The notes under the pieces are model-generated. The model did not search any database, was not told where the DNA came from, and saw only the letters and a program-made list of their open reading frames with translations. A stretch of DNA of 64,000 bases, taken from contig NZ_FUZT01000012.1 of the NCBI RefSeq assembly GCF_900167445.1, positions 87,193 through 151,192 of the forward strand, written 5' to 3'. Shown here in pieces: positions 26,893 through 36,302 of this stretch; within the stretch, counting starts at the first letter, position 1; the number at the start of each line of letters is the position of its first letter. The translations under genes were made by a program, and so were the position numbers. The DNA is from Maledivibacter halophilus. Lineage in GTDB: Bacteria; Bacillota; Clostridia; Peptostreptococcales; Caminicellaceae.

Positions 26893-27148
26893 TTTAAAAT
26901 TTTTACATGTATTATGTAATTTCCTCAATTATATTTATGTCCCAAAAAAAAGACACAGTCTTGAAAAATAATAAATATAGCGTCTCAAAAAAGAGATATT
27001 ATATTAAACTTATATATGAAATTTGTTTTATAAATAATATTTTGAAATTTTTTAGCCTTTAGAGGATTTATTAATATTAATAAATTTTCCTTTGTCTTGC
27101 AAAGAGAATTAGAATTTATAAGGGGTTTAGAGAAGTTTTCATGATACT

Positions 27149-27162
27149 GTTTTATGTAAAAC
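27149..27162. promoter_or_regulatory. Possible enhancer site for the hydroxyproline locus
   Basis: GTTTTATGTAAAAC is a six-base inverted repeat around TG, centred about 60 bases upstream of the sigma-54 promoter at 27214. Position and symmetry suit an upstream activator site. AT-rich palindromes arise easily by chance here; another (20 bp) is at 27066-27085. Confidence 0.3.
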
Positions 27163-27213
27163 AAATACATAATTAGTAAATATGTTAATAGAAAATTAGA
27201 GAACAGGATATAT

Positions 27214-27229
27214 TGGCATGCAATTTGCT
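27214..27229 (+). promoter_or_regulatory. Sigma-54 promoter of the hydroxyproline dehydratase locus
   Basis: TGGCATGCAATTTGCT matches the -24/-12 consensus with GG (27215-27216) and GC (27227-27228) ten bases apart. A transcript would have a leader of about 300 bases that contains a B-family fragment and a D-family element. Confidence 0.85.
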
Positions 27230-27340
27230 GTATATTTATAATAAAGAGAAATAACTTTAAGATTTAATGTAGTGAAATAAATTGAAAAGTAAATTTATAC
27301 ATGTCCAAAACTTCCAAAAGCTCTGAGTAGTTGTACATTT

Positions 27341-27376
27341 ATGAATTAAGTTTTACTATGTAAACCCTATATGTAG
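27341..27376. repeat. Partial B-family repeat
   Basis: AATTAAGTTTTACTATGTAAACCCTATAT is shared with the right end of the full copy at 54474-54574. Only this half is present, inside the leader of the hydroxyproline operon. Confidence 0.6.
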
Positions 27377-27406
27377 ATGTACGCCTTTAAGAGTTTAATT
27401 TGTGGT

Positions 27407-27488
27407 AGTAGCCACTGAGAATCCTTTTTACCTTTGTTTATAAACCAGTTTCTATTTAAATAAAGAAAAAGGATTAACAAGTTTATAA
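27407..27488 (+). repeat. D-family element, copy 1
   Basis: It begins AGTAGCCACTGAGAATCCTT and ends AAGGATTAACAAGTTTATAA. The inner ends can pair (AATCCTTTTT with AAAAAGGATT) to make a hairpin with a variable middle. The second copy, 82 versus 80 bases long, is between hisA and hisF at 38219-38298. It lies in the leader about 60 bases before the activase gene. Confidence 0.65.
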
Positions 27489-27547
27489 TTTCTTTATCTA
27501 TTTAAAATGTAATAAAGAAAAGTTTTTAATTGTTAGGAGTGATGCCC

Positions 27548-28450
27548 ATGAAGCAAGGAGTAGTTTTTAATATTCAAAAATATTCAATACATGATGGACC
27601 AGGAATAAGGACAACTGTATTTTTAAAGGGATGCCCATTAAAATGCTGGTGGTGTCATAATCCAGAAAGTCAAAAAATTGAAGGACAACTTATGTTTTTA
27701 GCTAATAAATGTATTGTCTGCAGAGATTGTGAAAAAGTTTGTCCTACAGGGGCTATAAGCTTTTCAAATAAAGGGTTTAATTATGATAGTTCAAAATGTA
27801 AGTTATGTGAAAAATGTAGTGAAGCTTGTCCCAGTGAAGCTTTAGAATTTGCAGGCAAAAAACTAAGTCAAGAGGATGTTATAAAAGAAATAGAAAAGGA
27901 TAAAATTTTTTATGAAGAATCTGGTGGAGGAGTTACATTTTCAGGTGGAGAACCCTTGGTTCAAATAGATTTTCTAGACAATCTTCTTAAGCTAGCAAAG
28001 GCAAAAGGGTTACACACTGCTATAGACACATGTGGCTATAGCTTATGGGAAAATATAGATAGAATTAAAGATAAAGTAGACCTATTTTTATATGATATCA
28101 AGCATATGGATGATGAAAAACATAAAAAATATACAGGTGTATCTAATAAATTGATCCTTGATAATCTAATGAAATTAGCAAAAGAAGGGAAAAAAATATG
28201 GGTGCGAATTCCTATTATACCAGGCATAAATGATGATGATATAAATATTGAAAAAACCTGCAAATTTATTTCATCATTAAATTTAAAAGATGTATTTTTA
28301 TTACCTTATCATAATATTGCCATAGATAAATATAAAAGACTTGACATGAAATATAAGGTTTTAGATATTGAAAATCCTGATGATGAGGTAATGGAAACAA
28401 CGGCTCAGAAATTTAGAGGATATGGATTGAATGTTAAAATAGGAGGGTGA
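27548..28450 (+). CDS. Glycyl-radical enzyme activase (for HypD)
   Basis: A radical SAM protein of 300 residues. GCPLKCWWCHNP carries the CxxxCxxC cluster that binds the catalytic 4Fe-4S and S-adenosylmethionine. Next comes a ferredoxin-like insert with two CxxCxxC groups (CIVCRDCEKVCP and CKLCEKCSEACP), then GGVTFSGGEPLVQ. It abstracts hydrogen from the glycine of its partner enzyme. Of three in-frame starts, ATG 27548 is eight bases after AGGAG, whereas 27542 is too close. It is 6 bases upstream of the hypD gene. Confidence 0.92.
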   Translation: MKQGVVFNIQKYSIHDGPGIRTTVFLKGCPLKCWWCHNPESQKIEGQLMFLANKCIVCRDCEKVCPTGAISFSNKGFNYDSSKCKLCEKCSEACPSEALEFAGKKLSQEDVIKEIEKDKIFYEESGGGVTFSGGEPLVQIDFLDNLLKLAKAKGLHTAIDTCGYSLWENIDRIKDKVDLFLYDIKHMDDEKHKKYTGVSNKLILDNLMKLAKEGKKIWVRIPIIPGINDDDINIEKTCKFISSLNLKDVFLLPYHNIAIDKYKRLDMKYKVLDIENPDDEVMETTAQKFRGYGLNVKIGG

Positions 28451-28456
28451 TATTAT

Positions 28457-30829
28457 ATGACATATGGAATGAATAAAAGAGTACAAAGGCTTAGAGAACA
28501 AAGTGTAAAGGCAATACCTAGAATATCCCTTGAAAGAGCTTTATTAGTCACAGAAGCCTACAAGAAATATTCAGGAAAAGTATCAATTCCAGTATTAAGG
28601 GCACTAACCTTCAAGTATTTATGTGAAAATAAAACAATATGTATAAATGATGGGGAATTAATAGTAGGAGAAAGGGGACCGTCTCCCCAAGCCACTCCAA
28701 ATTATCCAGAGCTTTGCTGTCATACCTTAGAGGATTTTGAAATTATGAATAATCGTAAAAAAATATCCTTTAAAGTTGATAAGGAAGCTAGAAGAATTCA
28801 AGAAGAAGTAATAATTCCTTACTGGAAGGGAAAATCAATTAGAGATTTAATGTTTGATCAAATGACCCAGGAGTGGAAGGACTGCTATGAAGCAGGAATA
28901 TTTACTGAATTTATGGAACAGAGATCTCCAGGCCATACTGTTGAAGATGGTAAGATTTATAAAAAAGGGTTTTTGGATTTTAAAAAGGAAATAGAAGAAG
29001 AAATAGAAAAGCTTGATTTTATAAATGATTTTGAAGCTTATGATAAGCAGGAACAATTAAAGGCTATGGCTATTTCATGTGATGCTATAATTATATTTGC
29101 ACAGCGTCATGCCCAGAAGGCAGAAGAAATGGCTAAAGCAGAATTAGATCCAATTAGAAAGAAGGAGCTAAAAGAAATAGCAGAGGTTTGCAGATATGTT
29201 CCAGCCCATGCTCCAAGGACCTTTAGAGATGCCCTTCAAATGTATTGGTTTGTACATTTAAGCATAATAACTGAATTGAACACATGGGACTCTTTTTGCC
29301 CAGGTAAACTTGATCAACATCTTTATCCTTTTTACAAAAAGGAACTTGATGAAGGAAGCTTAACTAGAGATAAAGCAAAGGAACTTTTAGAATGCTTTTG
29401 GGTAAAATTTAATAACCAACCTGCTCCACCAAAGGTAGGAATAACTTTGGAAGAAAGTGCAACATATACAGATTTCTGCAATATAAATATTGGTGGTATA
29501 GCCCCCGATGGAAGCGATGGAGTAAATGATGTATCATATCTTTTGTTAGAAATCATTGAAGATATGAGGATTTTACAGCCAAGCACAAATGTACAAATTA
29601 GTAGAAAGAATCCGGATCGTTTTATAATTGAAGCAGCCAGGGTTATTAGAGAAGGAATGGGATTTCCTTCAGTCTTTAATACCGATGCTGTTGTTGAAGA
29701 ATTGCTTCGTCAGGGTAAAACAATTGAAGATGCAAGATGTGGTGGCACAAGTGGGTGTGTTGAAGTCGGTTGTTTTGGAAAAGAAGCCTATATATTAACA
29801 GGATATTTCAATTTTGTTAAGGTATTAGAAATAACAATTAACAATGGATTTGATCCTAGAACAGGTAAAAAAATCGGGATTGAAACTGGCGATCCAACTA
29901 AATTCCAAAATTTTGATGAATTAATAGAAGCCTTTAGGAAGCAGCTACATCATTTTGTTGATATAAAAGTTAGGGGAAACAATGTCATTGAAAGATTATA
30001 TGCTAAATATATGCCTGCAACATTTATGTCTATAATTATTGATGATTGCATTAAAAAAGGTAGAGACTATAATGCTGGTGGTGCAAGATACAATTCCCGT
30101 TATATCCAAGCCGTTGGAATAGGAAGTATAACAGATAGCTTATCAACTATCAAATATCATGTTTTCGATAAAGAGAACTTGAGTTTTGAAAAACTAATGG
30201 AAATATTAAAGGCCGATTTTGAAGGCTATGAGAAGGAGCGTCTATTATTCAAAAATAAAACTCCTAAATATGGAAATGATGATGATTATGCCGATGAAAT
30301 TATGCTTAGGATTTTTAATATTGGTCATGATGAAATAAACGATAGGCCAACAGTAAATGGAGGAAGATATAGGATAGAAATGCTTCCAACTACATGTCAT
30401 GTTTACTTTGGAGCAGTTTGTGGAGCTATGCCAGATGGCAGAAAAGCGGGATTGCCACTTTCAGAAGGTATTTCACCAGTACAGGGTGCCGATAAAAAAG
30501 GTCCAACTGCAGTAATTAAATCGGCTTCTAAAATGGACCATCTTAAAACCGGTGGAACTTTGCTCAATCAAAAATTTACTCCTAAAATTGTTGAAGGTGA
30601 AGAAGGCCTTGAGAATATGAAGAATTTAATAAGAGCCTATTTTAGACTTGATGGTCACCATGTTCAATTTAATATAATAAATGGAGATATATTGAGAGAG
30701 GCTCAAAAAAATCCTGAAAAATATGACAATCTTATTGTACGTGTTGCAGGGTACAGTGATTATTTCAACAATTTAAATAAAAACCTTCAGGATGAGATAA
30801 TCCAAAGAACTGAACACGCAAGTTTTTAA
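28457..30829 (+). CDS. hypD: trans-4-hydroxy-L-proline dehydratase (glycyl-radical enzyme HypD)
   Basis: A protein of 790 residues. Counting codons places the residues known from the HypD active site at the expected numbers: His160, Asp278, Ser334, Asp339, Phe340, Cys434, Glu436, Tyr450 and Thr645, with the radical Gly765 in VRVAGYSDYF. HypD removes water from trans-4-hydroxy-L-proline to give pyrroline-5-carboxylate, which ProC reduces to proline. No proC lies next to it here, unlike in Clostridioides difficile as I remember it. The active-site segment reads GCVEVG where I recall GCVETG in C. difficile, a small change next to Glu436. AGGAGGGTGAT precedes the ATG. Expression probably depends on the sigma-54 promoter at 27214. 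Confidence 0.92.
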   Translation: MTYGMNKRVQRLREQSVKAIPRISLERALLVTEAYKKYSGKVSIPVLRALTFKYLCENKTICINDGELIVGERGPSPQATPNYPELCCHTLEDFEIMNNRKKISFKVDKEARRIQEEVIIPYWKGKSIRDLMFDQMTQEWKDCYEAGIFTEFMEQRSPGHTVEDGKIYKKGFLDFKKEIEEEIEKLDFINDFEAYDKQEQLKAMAISCDAIIIFAQRHAQKAEEMAKAELDPIRKKELKEIAEVCRYVPAHAPRTFRDALQMYWFVHLSIITELNTWDSFCPGKLDQHLYPFYKKELDEGSLTRDKAKELLECFWVKFNNQPAPPKVGITLEESATYTDFCNINIGGIAPDGSDGVNDVSYLLLEIIEDMRILQPSTNVQISRKNPDRFIIEAARVIREGMGFPSVFNTDAVVEELLRQGKTIEDARCGGTSGCVEVGCFGKEAYILTGYFNFVKVLEITINNGFDPRTGKKIGIETGDPTKFQNFDELIEAFRKQLHHFVDIKVRGNNVIERLYAKYMPATFMSIIIDDCIKKGRDYNAGGARYNSRYIQAVGIGSITDSLSTIKYHVFDKENLSFEKLMEILKADFEGYEKERLLFKNKTPKYGNDDDYADEIMLRIFNIGHDEINDRPTVNGGRYRIEMLPTTCHVYFGAVCGAMPDGRKAGLPLSEGISPVQGADKKGPTAVIKSASKMDHLKTGGTLLNQKFTPKIVEGEEGLENMKNLIRAYFRLDGHHVQFNIINGDILREAQKNPEKYDNLIVRVAGYSDYFNNLNKNLQDEIIQRTEHASF

Positions 30830-30881
30830 TCATGATTTGCACTTTAAGATTAAGGTGAATATAGATTTATTTCATTACTAT

Positions 30882-30926
30882 AAATGGAGCTATTATCCAA
30901 AAGGATAATAGCTCCATTTTGTTTTT
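30882..30926. terminator. Bidirectional terminator between hypD and hisJ
   Basis: AAATGGAGCTATTATCC pairs perfectly with GGATAATAGCTCCATTT around four A's, followed by TTTTGTTTTTC on the plus strand. It can also end the convergent hisJ transcript. Confidence 0.92.
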
Positions 30927-30953
30927 CTTTATTATAAGACTCCTATTTTTGTA

Positions 30954-31748
30954 CTATATTTTTACAAACTTTGGTTTCATTTTTTCAAAAGTAGTAATAT
31001 ATTTAAAACCAATTTCTTTAAGAATATCATAAACATAATCAAATTTATAGGATAAAGTGTCAGGGACATGAGTGTCAGAACCTATAGTTATTATTTTGCC
31101 TCCCAGATCATGATAAAATTTTAATACTTCATTTGAAAGAAGTAGTTCTTCACTATATCTTAAGTTAGATGTATTAACCTCTATTCCTTTATTTCTTTCA
31201 ATTAGGGCTTTAAATAGAACCTCCAAAACGTCAAAATAATCTGTAAGCTTTTCCTTTGCCACTTCATTATTATACCTTGCTAATATATTTAAATGTCCTA
31301 TAACATTAAAGTTTTTAAAATTTTTAATACAGTATAAAAGCTCTTCAAAATATTTTAGGTAAGATTCTCTTGGAGTTTTGTTTAAATAAAAATCTCCAGT
31401 GTACAAGTCTTGTTTATTGCAGGTATGGATAGAAGCAATTACAAAATCAAAATTATTACCTTCTACCAGATTATCACATTTTTCGATTATATGAGGCTGA
31501 ATGCCAATTTCTACACCTTTAAGTATTTTAATATTAGCACAATATTTTTTTCTCATTGTTTCAATATAATGAGTATATTCATCTATATCGAAATCAAAAT
31601 TGATTGAAGAATCACAATACTCATAATCAATATGATCGGTAAAGCATATTTCTTTAAGCTTTAACTTTATGGCCATTTCAATTATATCCTTCATATCTAC
31701 CTTACAATCGGAAGAAAAATGACTGTGAACGTGGTAATCGTAGTACAT
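30954..31748 (-). CDS. hisJ: Histidinol-phosphatase, PHP type (HisJ family)
   Basis: A protein of 264 residues. The PHP-domain metal motifs are visible: DYHVHSHFSSDC at the N-terminus, CFTDHIDYEY, GVEIG, VIASIH, and GSDTHVPD near the C-terminus. It removes phosphate from L-histidinol phosphate. It is transcribed away from the his operon, from which the phosphatase is otherwise missing because hisB here encodes only the dehydratase. This strongly supports the assignment. Confidence 0.88.
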   Translation of the reverse strand: MYYDYHVHSHFSSDCKVDMKDIIEMAIKLKLKEICFTDHIDYEYCDSSINFDFDIDEYTHYIETMRKKYCANIKILKGVEIGIQPHIIEKCDNLVEGNNFDFVIASIHTCNKQDLYTGDFYLNKTPRESYLKYFEELLYCIKNFKNFNVIGHLNILARYNNEVAKEKLTDYFDVLEVLFKALIERNKGIEVNTSNLRYSEELLLSNEVLKFYHDLGGKIITIGSDTHVPDTLSYKFDYVYDILKEIGFKYITTFEKMKPKFVKI

Positions 31749-31897
31749 TTATAACACTCCTAATCAAATATTTTATAATCATAAATACATATTACTAGTG
31801 TACCATTAAATGAGATTAATGAAAGAAAAAAATTAAATAATAAAAAAGAATATATTTATTTTCAATATTTCGAAAATTTAATAATTATACTTTTGTA

Positions 31898-31926
31898 TTG
31901 ACTATTTAATATAAAGATATTAAAAT
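31898..31926 (+). promoter_or_regulatory. Probable sigma-70-type promoter of the his operon
   Basis: TTGACT (31898-31903) and TAAAAT (31921-31926) are 17 bases apart, about 70 bases before hisZ. I found no T-box consensus or histidine-codon leader peptide in the interval, so regulation is not obvious. Confidence 0.55.
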
Positions 31927-31995
31927 AATATATAATTACAAAAAACTTTAGTGCGATAAAGCGGTGAATTAATAAAGCGAAAGTTGGTGTTATTT

Positions 31996-33288
31996 ATGGT
32001 TATTTACAATGATATTTTTCCAGAGGGTGTTGAAGATTTACATAGTGAAGACTATGAATTTAAAGAAGAGACAATCAATATAGTTAAAAATATCTTCAAA
32101 AGCTTTGGATATAGACAAATAGTAACTCCTAGCTTTGAATATTATGATTTATATAGCGAAATGGAAGGTGTTTTGAAAAGAGAAAATATGTTTAAGCTCA
32201 TTGACAATAATGGTAGGATTTTGGTATTAAGGCCCGATGCAACTGTTCCCGTTGCAAGGATGGTTGCCACTAATTATAAAACTAATGAAGAATATTTAAA
32301 GCTTTCATATGTAACAAATATTTTTAGAACCAATAAATCTAGAACAGGAGATAAACGTGAGTTTATACAAGGTGGCATTGAATACTTTGGTAATAATAAG
32401 CCCGATTGTGATGGAGAAATAATAGCAATAGGAATTAAGAGCTTGTTAGAATGTGGATTTAATGATTTTCATGTAGATTTAGGACAGGTAGAATTTATGA
32501 ATGGGCTTATTGATGAAGCAAAACTTAATAAAATGGAAAGGATGCAACTTCAAGATCTGATAGGAAATAAAAATTATGGGGATTTAAAGGCATTTTTAAA
32601 TAATACGTCTATGTCAGAAAGTCTAAAAAATAGGTTTAATAAAATACCTAAATTATTTGGAAAACCTGAAAAGGTCTTAATACGGGCCAAGGATCTAGTT
32701 ATCAATGAAAGGATGGAGAAAGCACTAAAGAATTTAGAAGATGTATACAATATACTAAGGGATTATAAATATGATAAATATATTATGCTTGATTTAGGCT
32801 TTACTAAGGAGCAGGGATATTATACAGGAATAATGTTTAAAGGGTATTTAAATAACTTCGGGGAAGTTGTTCTTAGTGGAGGAAGATACGACAATTTAAC
32901 TAAACAGTTTGGTGCAAACAAGCCAGCATGTGGCTTTGGATTAAATATAAATAAGATAATAGAGGTGATGGAAATGTATGATATCAAAGGAAATGTGAAT
33001 TGTTTTACAGATTATTTAGTTTTATATAAAGAGGAATTGAGGAGTAGGGCAATAAAGCTTTCTGAGGAATTAAGAGATAGAGGCTTTATAGTTGAAACAG
33101 ATGTATATGATAATGATGTAAAATTCCATATAAAAAATTCTACCTTTAGAAATACTAAGGAGATTATAGAAGTAAATGAAGATTTTCTTAAAGTAATTGA
33201 TATTTGTAAAAATGAAACCCAGAAATATAATTTAAATCAATTTTATAAAATTATAGATTGTAATGAAATCATAGCATCTATACATTAG
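31996..33288 (+). CDS. hisZ: ATP phosphoribosyltransferase regulatory subunit HisZ
   Basis: A protein of about 430 residues related to histidyl-tRNA synthetase without its anticodon-binding function. PEGVEDLHSE at the start, VLRPDATVPVAR and the glycine-rich VLSGGRYDNLTKQFG are typical. It activates the short HisG encoded next. TTG 31984 is in frame, but ATG 31996 gives the usual N-terminus and fits GGTG at 31986-31989. First gene of hisZGDCBHAF(IE). Confidence 0.9.
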   Translation: MVIYNDIFPEGVEDLHSEDYEFKEETINIVKNIFKSFGYRQIVTPSFEYYDLYSEMEGVLKRENMFKLIDNNGRILVLRPDATVPVARMVATNYKTNEEYLKLSYVTNIFRTNKSRTGDKREFIQGGIEYFGNNKPDCDGEIIAIGIKSLLECGFNDFHVDLGQVEFMNGLIDEAKLNKMERMQLQDLIGNKNYGDLKAFLNNTSMSESLKNRFNKIPKLFGKPEKVLIRAKDLVINERMEKALKNLEDVYNILRDYKYDKYIMLDLGFTKEQGYYTGIMFKGYLNNFGEVVLSGGRYDNLTKQFGANKPACGFGLNINKIIEVMEMYDIKGNVNCFTDYLVLYKEELRSRAIKLSEELRDRGFIVETDVYDNDVKFHIKNSTFRNTKEIIEVNEDFLKVIDICKNETQKYNLNQFYKIIDCNEIIASIH

Positions 33289-33299
33289 GGGGTATTGTA

Positions 33300-33923
33300 G
33301 TGGATGTCGTTAAAATAGCACTAGCAAAGGGTAGATTAGCAGATGATGCAATAGTTTTACTTCAGAAGATAGGCATAAATTTTAGTGACTATTCTAAAAA
33401 GAGTAGAAAGCTTATTTTTATAGATGATTCAAAAAAAATAAAATTAGTATTTGTTAAATCTTCAGATATACCTGTATATGTTGAGAAAGGTGCAGTTGAT
33501 ATAGGGATTGTAGGCAAGGATGTACTATTAGAAAAACAAGCAGATGTATACGAAATATTAAATCTTAACATTGGAAAATGTAAAATATGCGTGGCTGGCC
33601 ATAAGGATTACACAATGAATTATAGTAAAAAATTGATTGTGGCCTCTAAATATCCCAATGTGGCCAAGAACTATTTTAACAAGAAAGGTGTGTTTACTGA
33701 AGTTATTAAAATAAATGGTTCTGTAGAGCTTGCCCCTATATTGGGACTTTCAGATGTTATTGTAGATATAGTTCAAACAGGAAAAACCCTGGAGGAAAAT
33801 GGACTCGTTGTAAAGGAAGAAATCCATGACATAAGTGCTAGGCTGGTAGTGAATAAAGTAAGTCTAAAGACTAAAAATGGAAATATTGGAAGAATTATAG
33901 ACGGATTAGAAAGTATTGTTTAG
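33300..33923 (+). CDS. hisG: ATP phosphoribosyltransferase, short form (HisG)
   Basis: A protein of 207 residues, the length of the short HisG that lacks the C-terminal histidine-binding domain and needs HisZ. IALAKGRLADDA and the phosphoribosyl-binding segment DIVQTGKTLEENGL are visible. It joins ATP and PRPP in the first step of histidine synthesis. The start is GTG 33300 after AGGGGG. Confidence 0.93.
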   Translation: MDVVKIALAKGRLADDAIVLLQKIGINFSDYSKKSRKLIFIDDSKKIKLVFVKSSDIPVYVEKGAVDIGIVGKDVLLEKQADVYEILNLNIGKCKICVAGHKDYTMNYSKKLIVASKYPNVAKNYFNKKGVFTEVIKINGSVELAPILGLSDVIVDIVQTGKTLEENGLVVKEEIHDISARLVVNKVSLKTKNGNIGRIIDGLESIV

Positions 33924-33967
33924 ATGATTAAAGTTTTATATTACAATGCAAAGGAGGATTAACTGGA

Positions 33968-35248
33968 TTGGAAATCATTGAAATAAATGGGGTGAACTAC
34001 AAGGGAAAAGCAGATGAACTGCTCAGTAGAGGAGAAAATGACTTCTCGAAAATAGATAGAATTGTTTACGAAATACTAGATAATGTAAAAAGGAATGGAG
34101 ACAAAGCTCTATTTGAATATACATCAAAATTTGACAATGTAATACTTAAAGAGCTGAGAGTTTCTGAAAATGAAATAGATGAAGCTGTACAAATTGTTGG
34201 AGAAGAGTTTATTGATATTTTAAAGGAAGCAAGGGAGAATATTGAATCATATCATAAAAAGCAATTACAAGACTCCTGGATAACTAATGATAAAGAGGGC
34301 ATTATCTTAGGACAGTTAATAAGACCCTTGGATAGGGTGGGGATTTATGCTCCCGGTGGAAAGGCAGCATATCCATCCACCGTTCTTATGAATGGTATAC
34401 CAGCTAAGGTGGCTGGGGTGAATTCTATAGCTATGGTTACTCCCCCAGACAAAAATGGGAAAATTAATCCCTACATACTTGCTGCTGCAAAGGTGGCAGG
34501 TATAGATGAGATATATAAAATAGGAGGAGCACAATCAATAGCCGCTTTAGCCTATGGAACTAAAGCAGTAAAACCGGTGGATAAAATAGTAGGACCAGGG
34601 AATATTTATGTGGCAAGGGCTAAAAGAGCTGTATTTGGATTAGTAGATATAGATATGATAGCTGGACCAAGTGAAATATGTATTATTGCAGATGAAAATA
34701 AAAATCCGAAATTTATAGCTGCAGATTTATTGTCCCAATCGGAACATGATGAGATGGCATCATCTATATTAATAACAACATCTAAAAATTTAGCTTTAGA
34801 GGTTGAAAAAGAAGTAAAAAGACAAACTATGGAATCAGAAAGAAAAGAGATCATTGAAAAATCTCTTGAGGATTATGGATATATATTTGTAGTAAGAAAC
34901 ATAGAAGAAGCCATAAAAATAAGCAATGAAATAGCCCCAGAGCATTTGGAAATTATGATTGATAATCCCTTTGAAATGCTTTCGAAGATTAAAAATGCAG
35001 GTGCAATTTTCCTAGGGGAGTATACGCCTGAGCCTGTGGGAGATTATTTTGCCGGACCAAATCATACCCTTCCCACTTCAGGAACAGCAAAGTTTTCATC
35101 ACCACTGGGAACCTATGATTTTATAAAAAAATCCAGCTTGCTTTACTATAGTAAGGAAGCTTTAGAAAATATAAAAGATAAAGTAATATCCTTTAGCCAG
35201 GCGGAAGGCTTATTTGCCCACGGGAATTCTATAAAAGTGAGGTTTTAG
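33968..35248 (+). CDS. hisD: Histidinol dehydrogenase (HisD)
   Basis: A protein of 426 residues of normal length. DRVGIYAPGGKAAYPSTVLM, IAGPSEICIIAD, SQSEHDE and NHTLPTSGTA include the zinc-binding and catalytic histidines. It oxidises histidinol to histidine in two NAD-dependent steps. The start is TTG 33968, ten bases after AAGGAGG; no ATG is suitably placed. Confidence 0.95.
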   Translation: MEIIEINGVNYKGKADELLSRGENDFSKIDRIVYEILDNVKRNGDKALFEYTSKFDNVILKELRVSENEIDEAVQIVGEEFIDILKEARENIESYHKKQLQDSWITNDKEGIILGQLIRPLDRVGIYAPGGKAAYPSTVLMNGIPAKVAGVNSIAMVTPPDKNGKINPYILAAAKVAGIDEIYKIGGAQSIAALAYGTKAVKPVDKIVGPGNIYVARAKRAVFGLVDIDMIAGPSEICIIADENKNPKFIAADLLSQSEHDEMASSILITTSKNLALEVEKEVKRQTMESERKEIIEKSLEDYGYIFVVRNIEEAIKISNEIAPEHLEIMIDNPFEMLSKIKNAGAIFLGEYTPEPVGDYFAGPNHTLPTSGTAKFSSPLGTYDFIKKSSLLYYSKEALENIKDKVISFSQAEGLFAHGNSIKVRF

Positions 35249-35250
35249 TT

Positions 35251-36300
35251 ATGAAAGATATGATAAAGGAAAGTGTAGTGAATTTAGTGCCCTATAGGGT
35301 TATTGAAGAGGACTATGATATTAAAATCGATGCAAATGAAAGCCCATATAATATATTTGATGATATAGGAGAATTGATTTTAAAGAAACTATCTGATCAA
35401 ACTCCAAATAGATATCCCGATAACGAAGCCACAGATTTGAAGAAAGCTTTAGCCCAGTATATAAAGTTAGAAGAGGGAAATATATTATGTGGAAACGGAT
35501 CTGATGAACTTCTAAAGATTATTGTTGATACTTTCGTAGATAAAGGTGATGTTGTAGTTACCCACAGTCCTTCCTTTGCAATGTATAAAATAATCACTCA
35601 AATAGCAGGAGGAAAACTTTTGGAAGTAAAGGGAGATAAAAATTTTAGCATTGATATTGATAAGATAATACTTAAAGCTAATACAAGCAATGCTAAAATT
35701 ATATTTTTATGCAATCCTAATAATCCTACAGGAAGAGTAATTAAAAAAGAGGATATTATGAAGGTTTTAGATAATACCTCGGCTATTGTGGTTGTTGATG
35801 AAGCATATTATGAATTTCATGGAGAGACGATAATAGATAAAATAAACAAATATGAAAGATTAATAGTACTTAGAACACTATCAAAGGCTTTTGGACTTGC
35901 CGGACTTAGAATAGGATATGGAGTAGCAGCTAAAAGTACTATAGAGACTATAAGCAAGGTAAAGTCTCCATATAATCTAAATGATATATCCCAGTGTATA
36001 GGGAAAATAGTACTGGACAATAGGAAAATTGTCAGTAAATATATTGAATTAGTAAAAAGAGAACGCAATAAAATGTTTGATGAGATAATTACAATAGAAT
36101 CTATTGAAGCTATACCAAGTAAAAGTAATTTTATATTAATTAGGACAAATAGATATGGAAATTTAATGAAAAGATTTAAAGAAGAAAGAGTACAAGTTAA
36201 AGGGTTCGGTGTAGAAGGGACATTAGCAAATTGCATTAGATTAACTATTGGGACAGAGAAGGAAAATAAAAAAGTAATGGATATATTGAAGGAAGTGTGA
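35251..36300 (+). CDS. hisC: Histidinol-phosphate aminotransferase (HisC)
   Basis: A fold-type I PLP enzyme of 349 residues. KIDANESPYN at the N-terminus, CGNGSDELLK, FLCNPNNPTG, VVDEAYYEF and the PLP lysine in LRTLSKAFGLAGLR are all present. It converts imidazole-acetol phosphate to histidinol phosphate. It lies 2 bases after hisD. Confidence 0.95.
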   Translation: MKDMIKESVVNLVPYRVIEEDYDIKIDANESPYNIFDDIGELILKKLSDQTPNRYPDNEATDLKKALAQYIKLEEGNILCGNGSDELLKIIVDTFVDKGDVVVTHSPSFAMYKIITQIAGGKLLEVKGDKNFSIDIDKIILKANTSNAKIIFLCNPNNPTGRVIKKEDIMKVLDNTSAIVVVDEAYYEFHGETIIDKINKYERLIVLRTLSKAFGLAGLRIGYGVAAKSTIETISKVKSPYNLNDISQCIGKIVLDNRKIVSKYIELVKRERNKMFDEIITIESIEAIPSKSNFILIRTNRYGNLMKRFKEERVQVKGFGVEGTLANCIRLTIGTEKENKKVMDILKEV

Positions 36301-36302
36301 TT

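Noticed and set aside
27066..27085. 20-bp perfect palindrome of A and T as an activator site for hypD
   Set aside because: Pure AT palindromes are likely by chance in this DNA, and a better placed candidate is at 27149-27162.
27407..27428. GCCACTG in the D element as part of a cobalamin riboswitch
   Set aside because: No B12 box, no other conserved cobalamin-riboswitch segments, and the following genes are not B12-related.
31749..31983. T-box or histidine attenuator before hisZ
   Set aside because: No T-box core, no run of histidine codons and no terminator/antiterminator pair could be found.
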